Notes: generated by a model from the letters alone, not told the origin. A stretch of DNA of 64,000 nt from Mobiluncus sp034180645 (GCF_034180645.1 NZ_JAXFNY010000016.1:62001-126000); one strand, 5' to 3'; shown: positions 8,235 to 16,705, numbered from the stretch's first letter. Numbers and translations: made by a program.

Positions 8235-9803
8235 TCATTCGGGCAGGCTGAATCCTTCGTTTTGGCGGCGCAACGTCATCGCAGTTCCCAGCTCGGGCAA
8301 TCCCGGAACGGTTTTTCCGCTCAAATCGGCAACGGTCCAGGCCAGGCGCAAGACCCGTTGCGCTCCCCGCATGGACAGGCGACCCCGTTCCACCACGGTG
8401 TCGACCCGTCCAATCAGCTCACGAGTGAAACCACCTTCGGGTTGACGCAAAAACGGTCCGGGAATTTCCCGATTCAAATCCCACCCTCGGTCCTTCCACC
8501 GCTCTCGCTGCACGTCACGAGCGCGTTGCACCCGCGCCGCTACCACCGCCGTCGTATCAGCAGGTTTCGCTCCCGCTAACGAACCACGGCCCGGAGATTC
8601 CACCTGAATTTGGATATCCATGCGATCCAGCAGCGGCCCGCTCAACCGTTCCAGATATCGTTTGCGCGAATATGGTGTGCAGGTACAGGTGGCTCGCCGA
8701 CTGCCAGCATTACCGCAGGGGCAGGGATTAGCGGCCATAATGAGTTGGAATCGAGCCGGATATTGGGCTGCGCCCGCCGCCCGATGCAGGGTGATTTCCC
8801 CGTTTTCCAACGGTTCTCGGAGGGAATCCAAGACCCGCGCCCCAAACTCGGGAGCCTCGTCCAGGAACAATACTCCCCGGTGAGCCAGGGAAGCGGCACC
8901 CGGACGCGGCACTCCCGAGCCTCCTCCCACCATCGCCGCCAGTGTCGCCGAATGATGCGGAGCTTGGAAGGGAGGTTGGCGAATCAGTCCGTCCTGCGCA
9001 GACAGCGTTCCCGCTAGGGAATGCAAGGCTGTGACCTCGACAGATTGTTCCACGTCCAAGGGCGGGAGGATACCGGGCAGCCGCGAGGCCAGCATGGTTT
9101 TTCCCGAGCCGGGAGTGCCAATCATCAGCAGGTGGTGGCCGCCCGCGGCCGCCACTTCCATCGCTTGACAGGCGGCGGCTTGGCCGCGAATGTCAGAAAA
9201 ATCCCCGCCTGGGCCAAAGGCAGGTGCCGGGGTACTTTCCCCGTCCTCTGCCCCCGCCGACTCCTCCGGCGGGGGCAGAGGCATCATCAAGTCTCCCCCC
9301 AATAACTCGATGACTTGCCCCAGGTGATGCACCCCCACCACATCCACCCCAGGCACCAGGGAAGCCTCAGCAAAGTTCGCTTGCGGCACCAAAATCTGAG
9401 TTTTTCCGGTTTTCATGGCTCCGATGACACTGGGCAAAATGCCCCGGATTCCAATGACACGACCGTCCAAGCCCAGCTCTCCCAGCATGATGCACTGCCC
9501 GGCTCGACTGCGTGAAATGACCCCCATCGCAGCCAAAACGCTGACCGCCATCGCCAGGTCGTAACCGGAGCCGGTTTTCGGCAGCGACGCCGGGGACAGA
9601 TTCAACACGACCCGCGTTCCCGGCCATTCATACAGGCAGCTGGTCACCGCGGCACGAACCCGGTCTTTGGCTTCCCGCACCGCCGTGTCTGGCAGCCCGA
9701 CCAGGCTGTAGGCGGTCATCCCGTCGGAAATATGGGCTTCTACCCGAACCGGGCGCGCCTCCATCCCCACCAAACAAATTGACCAGGCAAATCCCGAACT
9801 CAT
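8235..9803 (-). CDS. comM: ComM/YifB family Mg-chelatase-like AAA ATPase
   Basis: ComM is a hexameric helicase that promotes branch migration during natural transformation. The N-terminal ChlI-like domain (AYSLVGLPDTAVREAKDRV, LNLSPASLPKTGSGYDLAMA) is followed by the AAA core with Walker A GTPGSGKTM and Walker B GVLFLDEAPEF, then the CxCG/CxC cysteine cluster (PCPCGN, CTCTPY) and a C-terminal helical domain. The start is the ATG giving MSSGFAWS; its first bases overlap the yraN stop (ATGA). The upstream in-frame extension falls inside yraN and is not conserved-looking. Translation is probably coupled to yraN. Confidence 0.93.
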   Translation of the reverse strand: MSSGFAWSICLVGMEARPVRVEAHISDGMTAYSLVGLPDTAVREAKDRVRAAVTSCLYEWPGTRVVLNLSPASLPKTGSGYDLAMAVSVLAAMGVISRSRAGQCIMLGELGLDGRVIGIRGILPSVIGAMKTGKTQILVPQANFAEASLVPGVDVVGVHHLGQVIELLGGDLMMPLPPPEESAGAEDGESTPAPAFGPGGDFSDIRGQAAACQAMEVAAAGGHHLLMIGTPGSGKTMLASRLPGILPPLDVEQSVEVTALHSLAGTLSAQDGLIRQPPFQAPHHSATLAAMVGGGSGVPRPGAASLAHRGVLFLDEAPEFGARVLDSLREPLENGEITLHRAAGAAQYPARFQLIMAANPCPCGNAGSRRATCTCTPYSRKRYLERLSGPLLDRMDIQIQVESPGRGSLAGAKPADTTAVVAARVQRARDVQRERWKDRGWDLNREIPGPFLRQPEGGFTRELIGRVDTVVERGRLSMRGAQRVLRLAWTVADLSGKTVPGLPELGTAMTLRRQNEGFSLPE

Positions 9804-10291
9804 TTCAACCCCTGGAGATGTTTCACAACGGGTTCGCCGCGCCCGTCCCAATCCACGCTGCACAAATCCAGGCTGACCGCCCGGTGCGCGGGAACAATAT
9901 CGCGCTGCGCCAGCCAAGACCCCATGACCCGGCGCATCCGCGCCAGCTTTTTCATGGTGATGGCCTCGATAGGCATCCCGTGCCGGTGATTGGAACGAGT
10001 CTTAACCTCGATAAAACCCAGGACTCCCTCGGGACTGAGGGCTACTATGTCGACTTCCCCGGCTCGACATCGCCAATTGCGGTCCACAATGACGTATCCC
10101 TCAGCTTTGAGAGACTTAACCGCGACTTCCTCCCCAGCCATGCCCAGCTGTCGATTGTGCAGGTTTTTCCCCGACTGTGGGGCATCATGCCCCGCGGTCC
10201 GCGGCGCAGGGTCACCGGCTTTACAGCGGCACCGAGCGTCCGTTCCGGTAGTGACTTTATGACTGGTTTCAACGGTATTTGCGTAGCTCAT
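9800..10291 (-). CDS. yraN: YraN family (UPF0102) endonuclease-like protein
   Basis: This small protein has the restriction-endonuclease-like fold of UPF0102. The signature appears as GEVDIVA followed by GFIEVKTR, the D-ExK metal-binding set, with NRQLGMAGEEVAVKSL upstream. The cellular role is unsettled; it is usually neighbour to rnhB and comM, as here. The first ~45 residues are a non-conserved Thr/Gly/Pro-rich extension, so the true start may lie further in. Its TGA overlaps the comM ATG. Confidence 0.85.
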   Translation of the reverse strand: MSYANTVETSHKVTTGTDARCRCKAGDPAPRTAGHDAPQSGKNLHNRQLGMAGEEVAVKSLKAEGYVIVDRNWRCRAGEVDIVALSPEGVLGFIEVKTRSNHRHGMPIEAITMKKLARMRRVMGSWLAQRDIVPAHRAVSLDLCSVDWDGRGEPVVKHLQGLK

Positions 10292-10343
10292 GGACTCAGC
10301 TTCGCGCGCCCGACCCCACCGACCAAGCCCAAAAATCTTTACC

Positions 10344-10366
10344 TGTGGAAAACCGACTTATCCACA
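10344..10366. other. DnaA-box-like inverted pair between DUF2469 gene and yraN
   Basis: TGTGGAAAA (the complement of TTTTCCACA) is followed 5 bp later by TTATCCACA, a perfect DnaA consensus on the other orientation. They lie in the 161-bp gap upstream of yraN, which otherwise shows no gene. Function unproven. Confidence 0.3.
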
Positions 10367-10452
10367 ACCCTAAAAACGGCGGAAATCCACCAATCGACCC
10401 GAGTTAATGAATTGTGGCTACTAGAAACGGGGCTTAAACAGCCGCCCGCTAC

Positions 10453-10761
10453 CTATGGAATCTCAATTTCTGGCTTCGCCAGTTCCTCCACGTTAACATC
10501 TTTAAAGGTCAGGACCCGCACGTTTTGCACAAAACGCGAGGAGCGGTAGACATCCCAAACCCAGGCATCCTCCAAAGTAATCTCAAAGAACACGTCCCCG
10601 CCGGCATTATTGTGAGTGGTGACGTCAACCTTGTTCGCCAGATAAAACCGCCGGTCAGTTTCCACAACATAGCTAAACAGGGAAATCACATCGCGATATT
10701 CTCGGTATAAATCCAGTTCTAGCCCATTTTCATAGGACTCAATATCGTCGTTGTTGACCAT
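10453..10761 (-). CDS. DUF2469 family protein
   Basis: This ~102-residue acidic protein belongs to an actinobacterium-restricted family of unknown function that sits between rnhB and yraN, as here. ESYENGLELDLYREYRDV, FSYVVETDRRFYLAN and FEITLEDAWVWDVYR are the recognisable conserved segments. The start is the ATG with AAAGG 7 nt upstream; the frame also allows a GTG one codon earlier. No signal peptide or membrane segment is visible. Confidence 0.9.
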   Translation of the reverse strand: MVNNDDIESYENGLELDLYREYRDVISLFSYVVETDRRFYLANKVDVTTHNNAGGDVFFEITLEDAWVWDVYRSSRFVQNVRVLTFKDVNVEELAKPEIEIP

Positions 10762-10787
10762 CACACAACCTTTCGTACTCCTCTACC

Positions 10788-11495
10788 CTACCGGAGCTTC
10801 CAAGTTTTGCGATGCCAAACACTCGTGCCCAATTCAGCCAGCGCGGCTCGATGGGCGGCAGTGCCGTAACCGACATTTTTCGCCCAGCCGTAACCGGGGT
10901 CACGCAAGCTGCGCATGAACGCGTCCCGATACACTTTCGCCAGCACGGAAGCGCCAGCGATTACGGCGGCTGTCCCGTCCCCCTTCACCAGGGTTTCCAC
11001 TCTGACTTCCGGGGAGCTCACCAGGTTTCCCGCCCCGGCAAACAGGTCTGGTTGTTCCGGTGGCGCCAGATAGTCGAAGTTCCCATCCAATCCCAGGATT
11101 TGCGGCAGGTGTCCGCGGGCGTCCAGCTCATTGATAGCGCGCCACCCCGCCAGACGCAGCGCTGGCATAATCCCCAATTCGTCGATTTCCGTATTGGAAG
11201 CCTGTCCGATGGCAAAGTCCCTGACCCAGGCGCGGATGGGATCTTGCAACGCCAAGCGGCGACGTTCCGTCAACTGTTTGGAATCGTTCAATCCGGTGGG
11301 GAAACCCTGGGGAAATTCCGGGTTCTCCAGGCTGAGCTGGTCTATCACTGCCACCCCCACACAAACCGGACCAGCTAGCGCACCGCGCCCGACCTCGTCC
11401 ATCCCACCAATCAGCGGGAGGCGTCCCCTCGGACTGTCGCCTCCGTGCTTCGCCAATGCGGCCAGAGCCGCGGTTTCCCAAGATAAATCAACCAC
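10788..11495 (-). CDS. rnhB: Ribonuclease HII
   Basis: RNase HII cleaves RNA in RNA-DNA hybrids and single ribonucleotides in DNA. GMDEVGRGALAGP near residue 30 holds the Asp-Glu of the active site. LGLDGNFDYL carries a further acidic residue, and AGASVLAKVYRDAFM is the typical family segment. The length (235) is normal. The start is GTG with AAGG at 8 nt. It follows lepB by 10 bp and precedes the DUF2469 gene, so the three are probably one transcript. Confidence 0.95.
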   Translation of the reverse strand: MVDLSWETAALAALAKHGGDSPRGRLPLIGGMDEVGRGALAGPVCVGVAVIDQLSLENPEFPQGFPTGLNDSKQLTERRRLALQDPIRAWVRDFAIGQASNTEIDELGIMPALRLAGWRAINELDARGHLPQILGLDGNFDYLAPPEQPDLFAGAGNLVSSPEVRVETLVKGDGTAAVIAGASVLAKVYRDAFMRSLRDPGYGWAKNVGYGTAAHRAALAELGTSVWHRKTWKLR

Positions 11496-11505
11496 CGCGC
11501 AAGCC

Positions 11506-12846
11506 TTAACGCGAAAGGGGTGGTGTTTCGTCCGCTTCAGAACTGAATTCGTCAGTCGGGGCGGCTGGCTTAGGTATGTTATAAAAAGCGCAGCTGGGCG
11601 TAATGAACTTCATCCGTTCAATCGGCCAGATTACGACGAAAGCGCGACCCACCACGTTGGATTCAGAAACGAAACCGCGCGAAGGCTTGTCTTGATGCCA
11701 ACGGGAATCAGCGGAGTGGGGCCGGTTATCCCCCATCACCCACAGCGAATTTTTCGGCACCACTACGGAAAATTCTATGTCTGAAGAGACCCCGGTCTTG
11801 GGGATATAGTCCTCGTCGATGGCTTTGCCGTTGATATTCATCAACCCGTCCTCGTCGCAGCAAGACACGTCATCGCCGGACACTCCGATGACACGTTTAA
11901 TCAGGTAGCCCTGGGAGTCTTCAGGCAGCAAGCCCACAAAAATCCCGAAGGTCTTAATCTTGGTAGCAATCTGGAACGGAGTTTTATCAGGAGGACGTTC
12001 GCGCATCTGCTCGGCAGCGGTTTCACTCCAGCCTTCCACGTCTTTAAAAACTATGATGTCGCCGCGATTGATGTCACCGTGCCGGGCAGAAAACTTGTTG
12101 ACCAGCACAGAATCATTAATCATCAGGGTTTTTTCCATGGACTGCGAGGGAATAAAAAAGGGCTGCAACAGGAACAGTCGAACCAGCGAACTGATGGCCA
12201 GAGCCGTAATTACCACTGCGATGAACTCAAAATACCAGGGTAAATCCAGGCTCAGATGCGGACGTTCCAAAGCGTCGAAGTTGGCTCTCGCCCCGGTGGG
12301 CAGGGCTCTCATGCCCCTCAATCCGGGAACCTTGGCGCCACGCCTGTGTTCCGTTGCGTTGTCCTCATCATCGAGTTGGAAATCAGTTTCATCGTCGTCG
12401 TCCTTCAGGAAATCTTTTTCTCCAGGATTCTCGGGCGATTCTTCATCTTCGGGCTGCATACCAGGAAAAGGCATCTCGCCGTAGGGTGGGAAAGGCATCC
12501 CTGGAAACGGCCCCATCCCCGCTGGAGGAAGTCCTGGAGGCATCGGCATTGGCGCCATCCCGTTGGGATCCATACCGAGAAAATCCGTCGCGTCCGGGAA
12601 AGCTGACTGCGGGGGGTATCCTCCCGGAAAAGCCTCTGGCGGGAATGGCATCCCGGCTCCGCCCGGTGCGTACATCCCGTATTCACCGGGCATCGACCCA
12701 CCGGGGGAGCCTTCGTAACCGGGAGGGTAGGATACGGGCAGGGTTCCGGCCCCAACAAATTGTGGATTCATGCCGAAGCCGTCTGGGGAAGCACCCGAGA
12801 ACTGCGCGTCTCGGTTGGCATTCTCAGGCTGCGGGGGCATCGTCAT
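11506..12846 (-). CDS. lepB: Signal peptidase I with long Pro/Gly/Met-rich cytoplasmic N-terminus
   Basis: LepB removes signal peptides from exported proteins at the membrane. The first ~190 residues are low complexity, rich in Pro, Gly, Met and Phe, then Glu/Asp. One transmembrane helix (WYFEFIAVVITALAISSLV) follows, and then the S26 catalytic domain: Ser in PSQSMEKT, Lys in LIKRVIG, and the late MGDNRPHSADSR box. All catalytic boxes are intact. The long disordered N-terminus is unusual in length. It lies upstream of rnhB with 10 bp between. Confidence 0.95.
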   Translation of the reverse strand: MTMPPQPENANRDAQFSGASPDGFGMNPQFVGAGTLPVSYPPGYEGSPGGSMPGEYGMYAPGGAGMPFPPEAFPGGYPPQSAFPDATDFLGMDPNGMAPMPMPPGLPPAGMGPFPGMPFPPYGEMPFPGMQPEDEESPENPGEKDFLKDDDDETDFQLDDEDNATEHRRGAKVPGLRGMRALPTGARANFDALERPHLSLDLPWYFEFIAVVITALAISSLVRLFLLQPFFIPSQSMEKTLMINDSVLVNKFSARHGDINRGDIIVFKDVEGWSETAAEQMRERPPDKTPFQIATKIKTFGIFVGLLPEDSQGYLIKRVIGVSGDDVSCCDEDGLMNINGKAIDEDYIPKTGVSSDIEFSVVVPKNSLWVMGDNRPHSADSRWHQDKPSRGFVSESNVVGRAFVVIWPIERMKFITPSCAFYNIPKPAAPTDEFSSEADETPPLSR

Positions 12847-12864
12847 AACAAAAAGAATAGCGTA

Positions 12865-12911
12865 AAAGCCTAAAGGAAGCCCAAACTACTTCGGTTCGAG
12901 CTTCCTTTAGG
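12865..12911 (-). terminator. Probable intrinsic terminator downstream of rplS
   Basis: A perfect 12-bp inverted repeat (CCTAAAGGAAGC and complement, 19-nt loop) lies between rplS and lepB. On the minus strand it is followed by CTTTTACGC, a short T run. It would end the rplS transcript or reduce read-through into lepB. Confidence 0.6.
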
Positions 12912-13014
12912 ATGAATTTTTGTGGCAGATGCCGCCTTGACTTTTTGACTGTACCAGCGGGTTTTTCACATTGCTCCAGCTGGAAGCCGGCGACTGCCGC
13001 AGAATTATTGCGAG

Positions 13015-13362
13015 TTAGCGCTTTTCAACGACCTTAGCCGCCTTGCCATGGCGATCACGCAGGTAGTACAGCTTGGCACGGCGCACATCGCCGCGGGTCA
13101 CTACCTCAATCTTGTCCACAGTCGGGGCGTGCAACGGGAAAGTACGTTCCACACCGGTGCCGAAGGACAGCTTCCGCACGGTGAAGGTTTCTCCCACACC
13201 GCCGCCGTGACGAGCGATGACTACGCCCTGGAAAATCTGGATACGGGAGCGGTTTCCCTCGATAACCTTTACGTGAACCTTTACGGTATCGCCCGGACGA
13301 AAATCCGGAACGTCCTCACGCATTACGGCCTTGCCGATTTCCTCAACCAGAGGCTTCTGCAT
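13015..13362 (-). CDS. rplS: 50S ribosomal protein L19
   Basis: L19 lies at the subunit interface of the ribosome. FRPGDTVKVHVKV, GNRSRIQIFQGVVIARHGGGVGETFTVRK and the ending LYYLRDRHGKAAKV are the family signature, and the length of 115 is typical. An ATG with GGAG upstream starts it. It is separated from trmD by a 243-bp gap that can fold into a long-range hairpin (see the leader element). Confidence 0.98.
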   Translation of the reverse strand: MQKPLVEEIGKAVMREDVPDFRPGDTVKVHVKVIEGNRSRIQIFQGVVIARHGGGVGETFTVRKLSFGTGVERTFPLHAPTVDKIEVVTRGDVRRAKLYYLRDRHGKAAKVVEKR

Positions 13363-13380
13363 TGTTTCTCCTTGACGCTC

Positions 13381-13463
13381 CTGCCACAGGTCAAAAACGT
13401 CTCACTGCGGGCACCCTCAGTGCCGATGGTGTTTTGCTTCGCTATCGGGTCCCCCTGTGGCAG
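13381..13463 (-). ncRNA. Candidate structured rplS (L19) mRNA leader
   Basis: The minus-strand RNA upstream of rplS has a closing stem of 10 bp (CTGCCACAGG paired with CCTGTGGCAG). Inside it lie two adjacent hairpins, CCGAT...ATCGG (16-nt loop) and CACTG...CAGTG (10-nt loop). Together they predict a three-way junction whose 3' side ends about 20 nt before the rplS start. Autoregulatory leaders of ribosomal-protein mRNAs, including L19 leaders in other phyla, are established. That this is one is inference. The remaining ~140 bp up to trmD shows nothing clear. Confidence 0.45.
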
Positions 13464-13605
13464 GTTGCCCGCGAAGCCGTACCATTTTGCCACAAACTCG
13501 GGCCGGAACGCCACTTTTGCCGTTTCGTGCTCGATTCATCCACCCTCACCCTGCCTGCTTCGCGAGCCGCACAAAACCGCACCGAACCCACGAAATATGC
13601 CTCTA

Positions 13606-15120
13606 TCAGGCACTATCCCGGTCAAAACTCCGGCGCATCACCACGTCCTGGTTTTCCACGCCCCCCACGGTGAATGTTCGTTTCCCGATACGCCAAAACC
13701 CGTGATGTTTATAGAATTTTTGGGCTCGTTTGTTGTAAATCGAGGTCCCCAGGCACACTCCCGGGGCATGGCCGACCTTCGCCAGATCTGTCAATGCCGC
13801 TTCCAGCAGCGCCCCGGACAATCCTGTGGAATGCAGGGCCTCACGCACATAGCACTTCGACAGGTAAGCATCCCCGGCCACGATTCCCGCCTGTGCAGCT
13901 TCCGCCTCGTCCAGCTGTACCCTCGCGTAGGTGTATCCCACCAGTTCACCGCCCATTTCCGCGACCCAGTAGCGATGTTCTTGAGGATTATCGAGGCGTG
14001 CCTTCACCGCCTCGAGGTCGAACTCAACGGCTACGAACTGGGCGATAGCCTCAGTGCTGATGTAGGCCGGACAAGCCAGGGGGAACGTCTCCGACCCCAA
14101 AGCGGACAGTGCTAGGGCCTCCCCTCGGTCGGGCTGGCGAATCCGCAGGGGAACCGCCACCAAATCCGCAGTTTCCGGCTGCGCGCCGCTTGCCGGACGC
14201 ATATCGCCCGCCGACCCCGCCTGGTGCGCTGCCCGTGCCGACCCTACCGCGACCAGTCGGGACAGACCGATAGCCTCCAAATCCTGAGGTGACACGTAAA
14301 GCCACCCCAGCGAAGCCAGCTTTTCCCGCCCGCGCTTGCTCAACAGTGTGGCGTCTAAACCTGCCAGCAAATCCGGGCGTCGCCACGAGGTTTTTTCAAT
14401 GGCCCGTTCCCGGCGCCAGGCTTCGATTTCCGCGTGGTTTCCGCCTTTCAGCACCTCGGGAACGGCCAGGTCACGCCACACTTCTGGGCGGGTATAGCAG
14501 GGGTATTCCAACAGGCCCGTCCCCTCGTAGGACTCCTGAACCAAAGACTCCGGATTGCCTACCATGCCATCGAGCAGGCGTCCCACGGCTTCAATCAGCG
14601 CCACGGCCGCGATTTCCCCGCCGTTGAGCACATAATCCCCCAAGGAATATTCGAACACCTCCAGGTCGGGGTACAGTTGCTGGTCAGCATAGTGCTGGGC
14701 GACTCGCGAGTCGATACCTTCGTAGCGCCCACACGCGATAATGACATTATCCGTGTTCGTGGCTATCTGCCGGACTTTCGCCTGGGTCAGCGGCACTCCG
14801 GAGGGCGTGGGAATCGCCAGGATAGTTTTCGGGTTCACCAGGCCGTTCGGGCGGCTTTCCGATGCGCTGTCCGCGGGCTGGCTTGGCAGATCCTCGCGCG
14901 CGGCATCGATGGCTTTGCCCCAAATATCGGCCCGCATCACCATGCCGGCTCCCCCACCGTAGGGAGTGTCGTCGACGGAATGATGCGGGTCATCGGTGAA
15001 ATCGCGCAGATTCGTGACGTCCCAGCTCAACACCCCGTTTTGCGCCGCTTTACCCAGCAGCGACAAACCGAGCACCGCAAAGAACTCGGGAAAAATCGTC
15101 AAAATCTGAAAACGCATCAT
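13606..15120 (-). CDS. trmD: tRNA (guanine-N1)-methyltransferase TrmD fused to a GNAT acetyltransferase
   Basis: Residues ~1-265 are TrmD, which methylates G37 of tRNAs. The early FQILTIFPEFF, DDTPYGGGAGMV, ACGRYEGIDSR, EYSLGDYVLNGGE and YTRPEVW motifs are all present, including the knot. Residues ~265-320 form an Ala/Gly/Ser-rich linker. Residues ~322-500 resemble a GNAT N-acetyltransferase: RYWVAEMGGELVGYTYAR, an acetyl-CoA loop-like segment (YVREALHSTGLSGALL) and the closing NKRAQKFYKHHGF. No stop or frameshift separates the parts. The start is the ATG pair after AAAGGTGAGG, with a GTG just upstream possible. It sits between rimM and rplS as expected for trmD. Confidence 0.93.
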   Translation of the reverse strand: MMRFQILTIFPEFFAVLGLSLLGKAAQNGVLSWDVTNLRDFTDDPHHSVDDTPYGGGAGMVMRADIWGKAIDAAREDLPSQPADSASESRPNGLVNPKTILAIPTPSGVPLTQAKVRQIATNTDNVIIACGRYEGIDSRVAQHYADQQLYPDLEVFEYSLGDYVLNGGEIAAVALIEAVGRLLDGMVGNPESLVQESYEGTGLLEYPCYTRPEVWRDLAVPEVLKGGNHAEIEAWRRERAIEKTSWRRPDLLAGLDATLLSKRGREKLASLGWLYVSPQDLEAIGLSRLVAVGSARAAHQAGSAGDMRPASGAQPETADLVAVPLRIRQPDRGEALALSALGSETFPLACPAYISTEAIAQFVAVEFDLEAVKARLDNPQEHRYWVAEMGGELVGYTYARVQLDEAEAAQAGIVAGDAYLSKCYVREALHSTGLSGALLEAALTDLAKVGHAPGVCLGTSIYNKRAQKFYKHHGFWRIGKRTFTVGGVENQDVVMRRSFDRDSA

Positions 15121-15175
15121 CCTCACCTTTATTCGGACAGTCTATCGACAACCCGCCCGGAAACGTCGGACCGTC

Positions 15176-15757
15176 CTAGTGCGGCGGGAACAATCCTCCG
15201 GGCGGATCCATCGTGACCAACTGTCTATCTAAATCGACATCGGGGACGATTTCATAAACAAAAGGCACCAAGATTTTCTCCCCGTCCGCAGTCGTGACTT
15301 CCAACAGGTCTTGGGCTGGCGCCAGCAGCAGGTCGCTCACGGTGCCAAGCGTTTTCCCCGCCAGGTCCACAGCTCGCAGTCCCACCAGTTCGTGGCGGTA
15401 AAACCCTTCGTCGCCCTCGCTTTGTTCGCGGTTGGTGGCGGTTTCTATACTGGCGGCGCCGGAATCGGTTGAGTCTGTGGAGTTAGTGCACAAGGCCGGG
15501 TCGTCAGTTTCTATATACAGTTTTGTTCCACTGAGGGTTTCGGCGCCGTTACGGTCGGGAATTTCCCGGAAAGACACCACGAAGTGTTTACCGCTCATCC
15601 GTGCCCGGTTTACCGTCAGCGTAGCCGAGGTTTTCCTGCTGGTTAACAGGACTGTCCCGGGGGCAAAGCGAGCACGCGGGTCGTCCGTGTGCAGGGCTAC
15701 CCGGACTTCACCACGAACCCCGCTGGCACGCCCGATGACCCCAACCGTGAGCTTCAC
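15176..15757 (-). CDS. rimM: Ribosome maturation factor RimM
   Basis: RimM assists 30S assembly around S19. The N-terminal barrel shows VGVIGRASGVRGEVRV and FAPGTVL; the C-terminal PRC-barrel shows YRHELVGLRAVDLAGKTLGTVSDLL and ILVPFVYEIVPDVDL. A Ser/Thr/Glu-rich insertion of roughly 25 residues separates the two. Length (193) is normal. It lies between the khpA terminator and trmD and is probably cotranscribed with trmD. Confidence 0.94.
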   Translation of the reverse strand: MKLTVGVIGRASGVRGEVRVALHTDDPRARFAPGTVLLTSRKTSATLTVNRARMSGKHFVVSFREIPDRNGAETLSGTKLYIETDDPALCTNSTDSTDSGAASIETATNREQSEGDEGFYRHELVGLRAVDLAGKTLGTVSDLLLAPAQDLLEVTTADGEKILVPFVYEIVPDVDLDRQLVTMDPPGGLFPPH

Positions 15758-15790
15758 CGCTGACCCCTTCCCGAACCGATAGCTGCATTA

Positions 15791-15826
15791 AAAAGTTTGA
15801 CCCCCGCTATCGGCGGGGATCAAACC
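15791..15826 (-). terminator. Intrinsic terminator after khpA
   Basis: On the minus strand a GC-rich stem (CCCCGCC/GGCGGGG region, extended by GTTTGA/TCAAAC) is followed by TTTTTAATG. It lies between the khpA stop and rimM and would end or attenuate the rpsP-khpA transcript. Confidence 0.75.
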
Positions 15827-15836
15827 AAATGACTAT

Positions 15837-16082
15837 TTAGCGCCGATCTTGGTCGATGACATCGACGCGGACGCTGCCTTGAGTGGACAGTGCGGAAGCT
15901 ACCGAACGCAGCGCTTTCGCGGTGCGGCCGTTACGGCCGATAACCCGACCCAAATCCGAGGGGGCAACGTGTACTTCCAGGAGCTTGCCGCGGCGCAAAG
16001 ACTTTTCGCTCACGCGCACGGCTTCTGGCTCGTCGACGATGCCGCTAACCAGGTGTTCCAAAGAATCTGCAAGCATCGACAT
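15837..16082 (-). CDS. khpA: KH-domain RNA-binding protein KhpA
   Basis: This is a small single-KH-domain RNA-binding protein. The GxxG loop is seen as IGRNGRT near residue 50, with LEVHVAPSDLGRV before it. The 81-residue length is standard. In other bacteria KhpA pairs with KhpB to bind many RNAs; no partner lies in this window. Its ATG shares one base with the rpsP stop (TAATG), implying translational coupling, and a terminator follows. Confidence 0.9.
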   Translation of the reverse strand: MSMLADSLEHLVSGIVDEPEAVRVSEKSLRRGKLLEVHVAPSDLGRVIGRNGRTAKALRSVASALSTQGSVRVDVIDQDRR

Positions 16083-16570
16083 TATTCTGCAGCTTCCTCA
16101 GTCTTTTCTTCCGCCGGGGCTTCCTCAGCGGGGGCCTCCTCGGCCTTTTCCTCAGCCTTCGCTGCTTCAGCTTCTTCAGCTTCCTTCTTGGCCTTGGCTT
16201 CGGCTTCGGCCTTCTTTGCCTTCGTCTTTTCCGCGGCATCGTCCGCAGCCTTCACCGCGGCCTCCACATCGGCTCCCGCGTCCTTAACCTGGATACGGTT
16301 CTCAACGACCTTGGCGCCCTTGAACGTCGCCCAATCGCCGGAAAGCACCAGGAAACGATGCACCGCGTCGGACGGCTGGGCCCCCACGCTCAACCAGTAC
16401 TGGATACGCTCCGAGTTCAGTTCAATCAAAGACGGCTGCTGGTTGGGGTCGTACTTGCCAACCTCCTCGATAACGCGACCGTCGCGCTTCTTGCGGCTGT
16501 CGACCACGACCACCCGGTAAATGGGGTGGTGAATCTTGCCAATTCGCTTCAAACGAATACGTACTGCCAC
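16082..16570 (-). CDS. rpsP: 30S ribosomal protein S16 with acidic Ala/Glu tail
   Basis: S16 is a small-subunit assembly protein. RIRLKRIGKIHHPIYRVVV, RDGRVIEEVGKYDP and RIQYWLSVGAQPSDAV are diagnostic. The usual ~85-residue core is followed by about 75 low-complexity residues of Ala, Glu and Lys, first Lys-rich then Pro/Glu-rich, resembling the S2 tail in this window. The start is GTG with GGAG upstream. Overlaps khpA by one base. Confidence 0.96.
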   Translation of the reverse strand: MAVRIRLKRIGKIHHPIYRVVVVDSRKKRDGRVIEEVGKYDPNQQPSLIELNSERIQYWLSVGAQPSDAVHRFLVLSGDWATFKGAKVVENRIQVKDAGADVEAAVKAADDAAEKTKAKKAEAEAKAKKEAEEAEAAKAEEKAEEAPAEEAPAEEKTEEAAE

Positions 16571-16705
16571 TGTTGTGACTCTCCTTGTAGTTCATGTCGC
16601 GAGCGCACAAAACCCCAGGTAGGGAAAACACTAAAGTCTTGTTTTGCTCAAAATCCGGGGCTGTGGCCACGAGAGGGCGGCGACCAAAGCCCAGTACAAC
16701 GTTCC

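Noticed and set aside
13048..14115. 355-codon + strand frame across rplS and trmD
   Set aside because: Antisense to conserved L19 and the GNAT part; no start site or motif.
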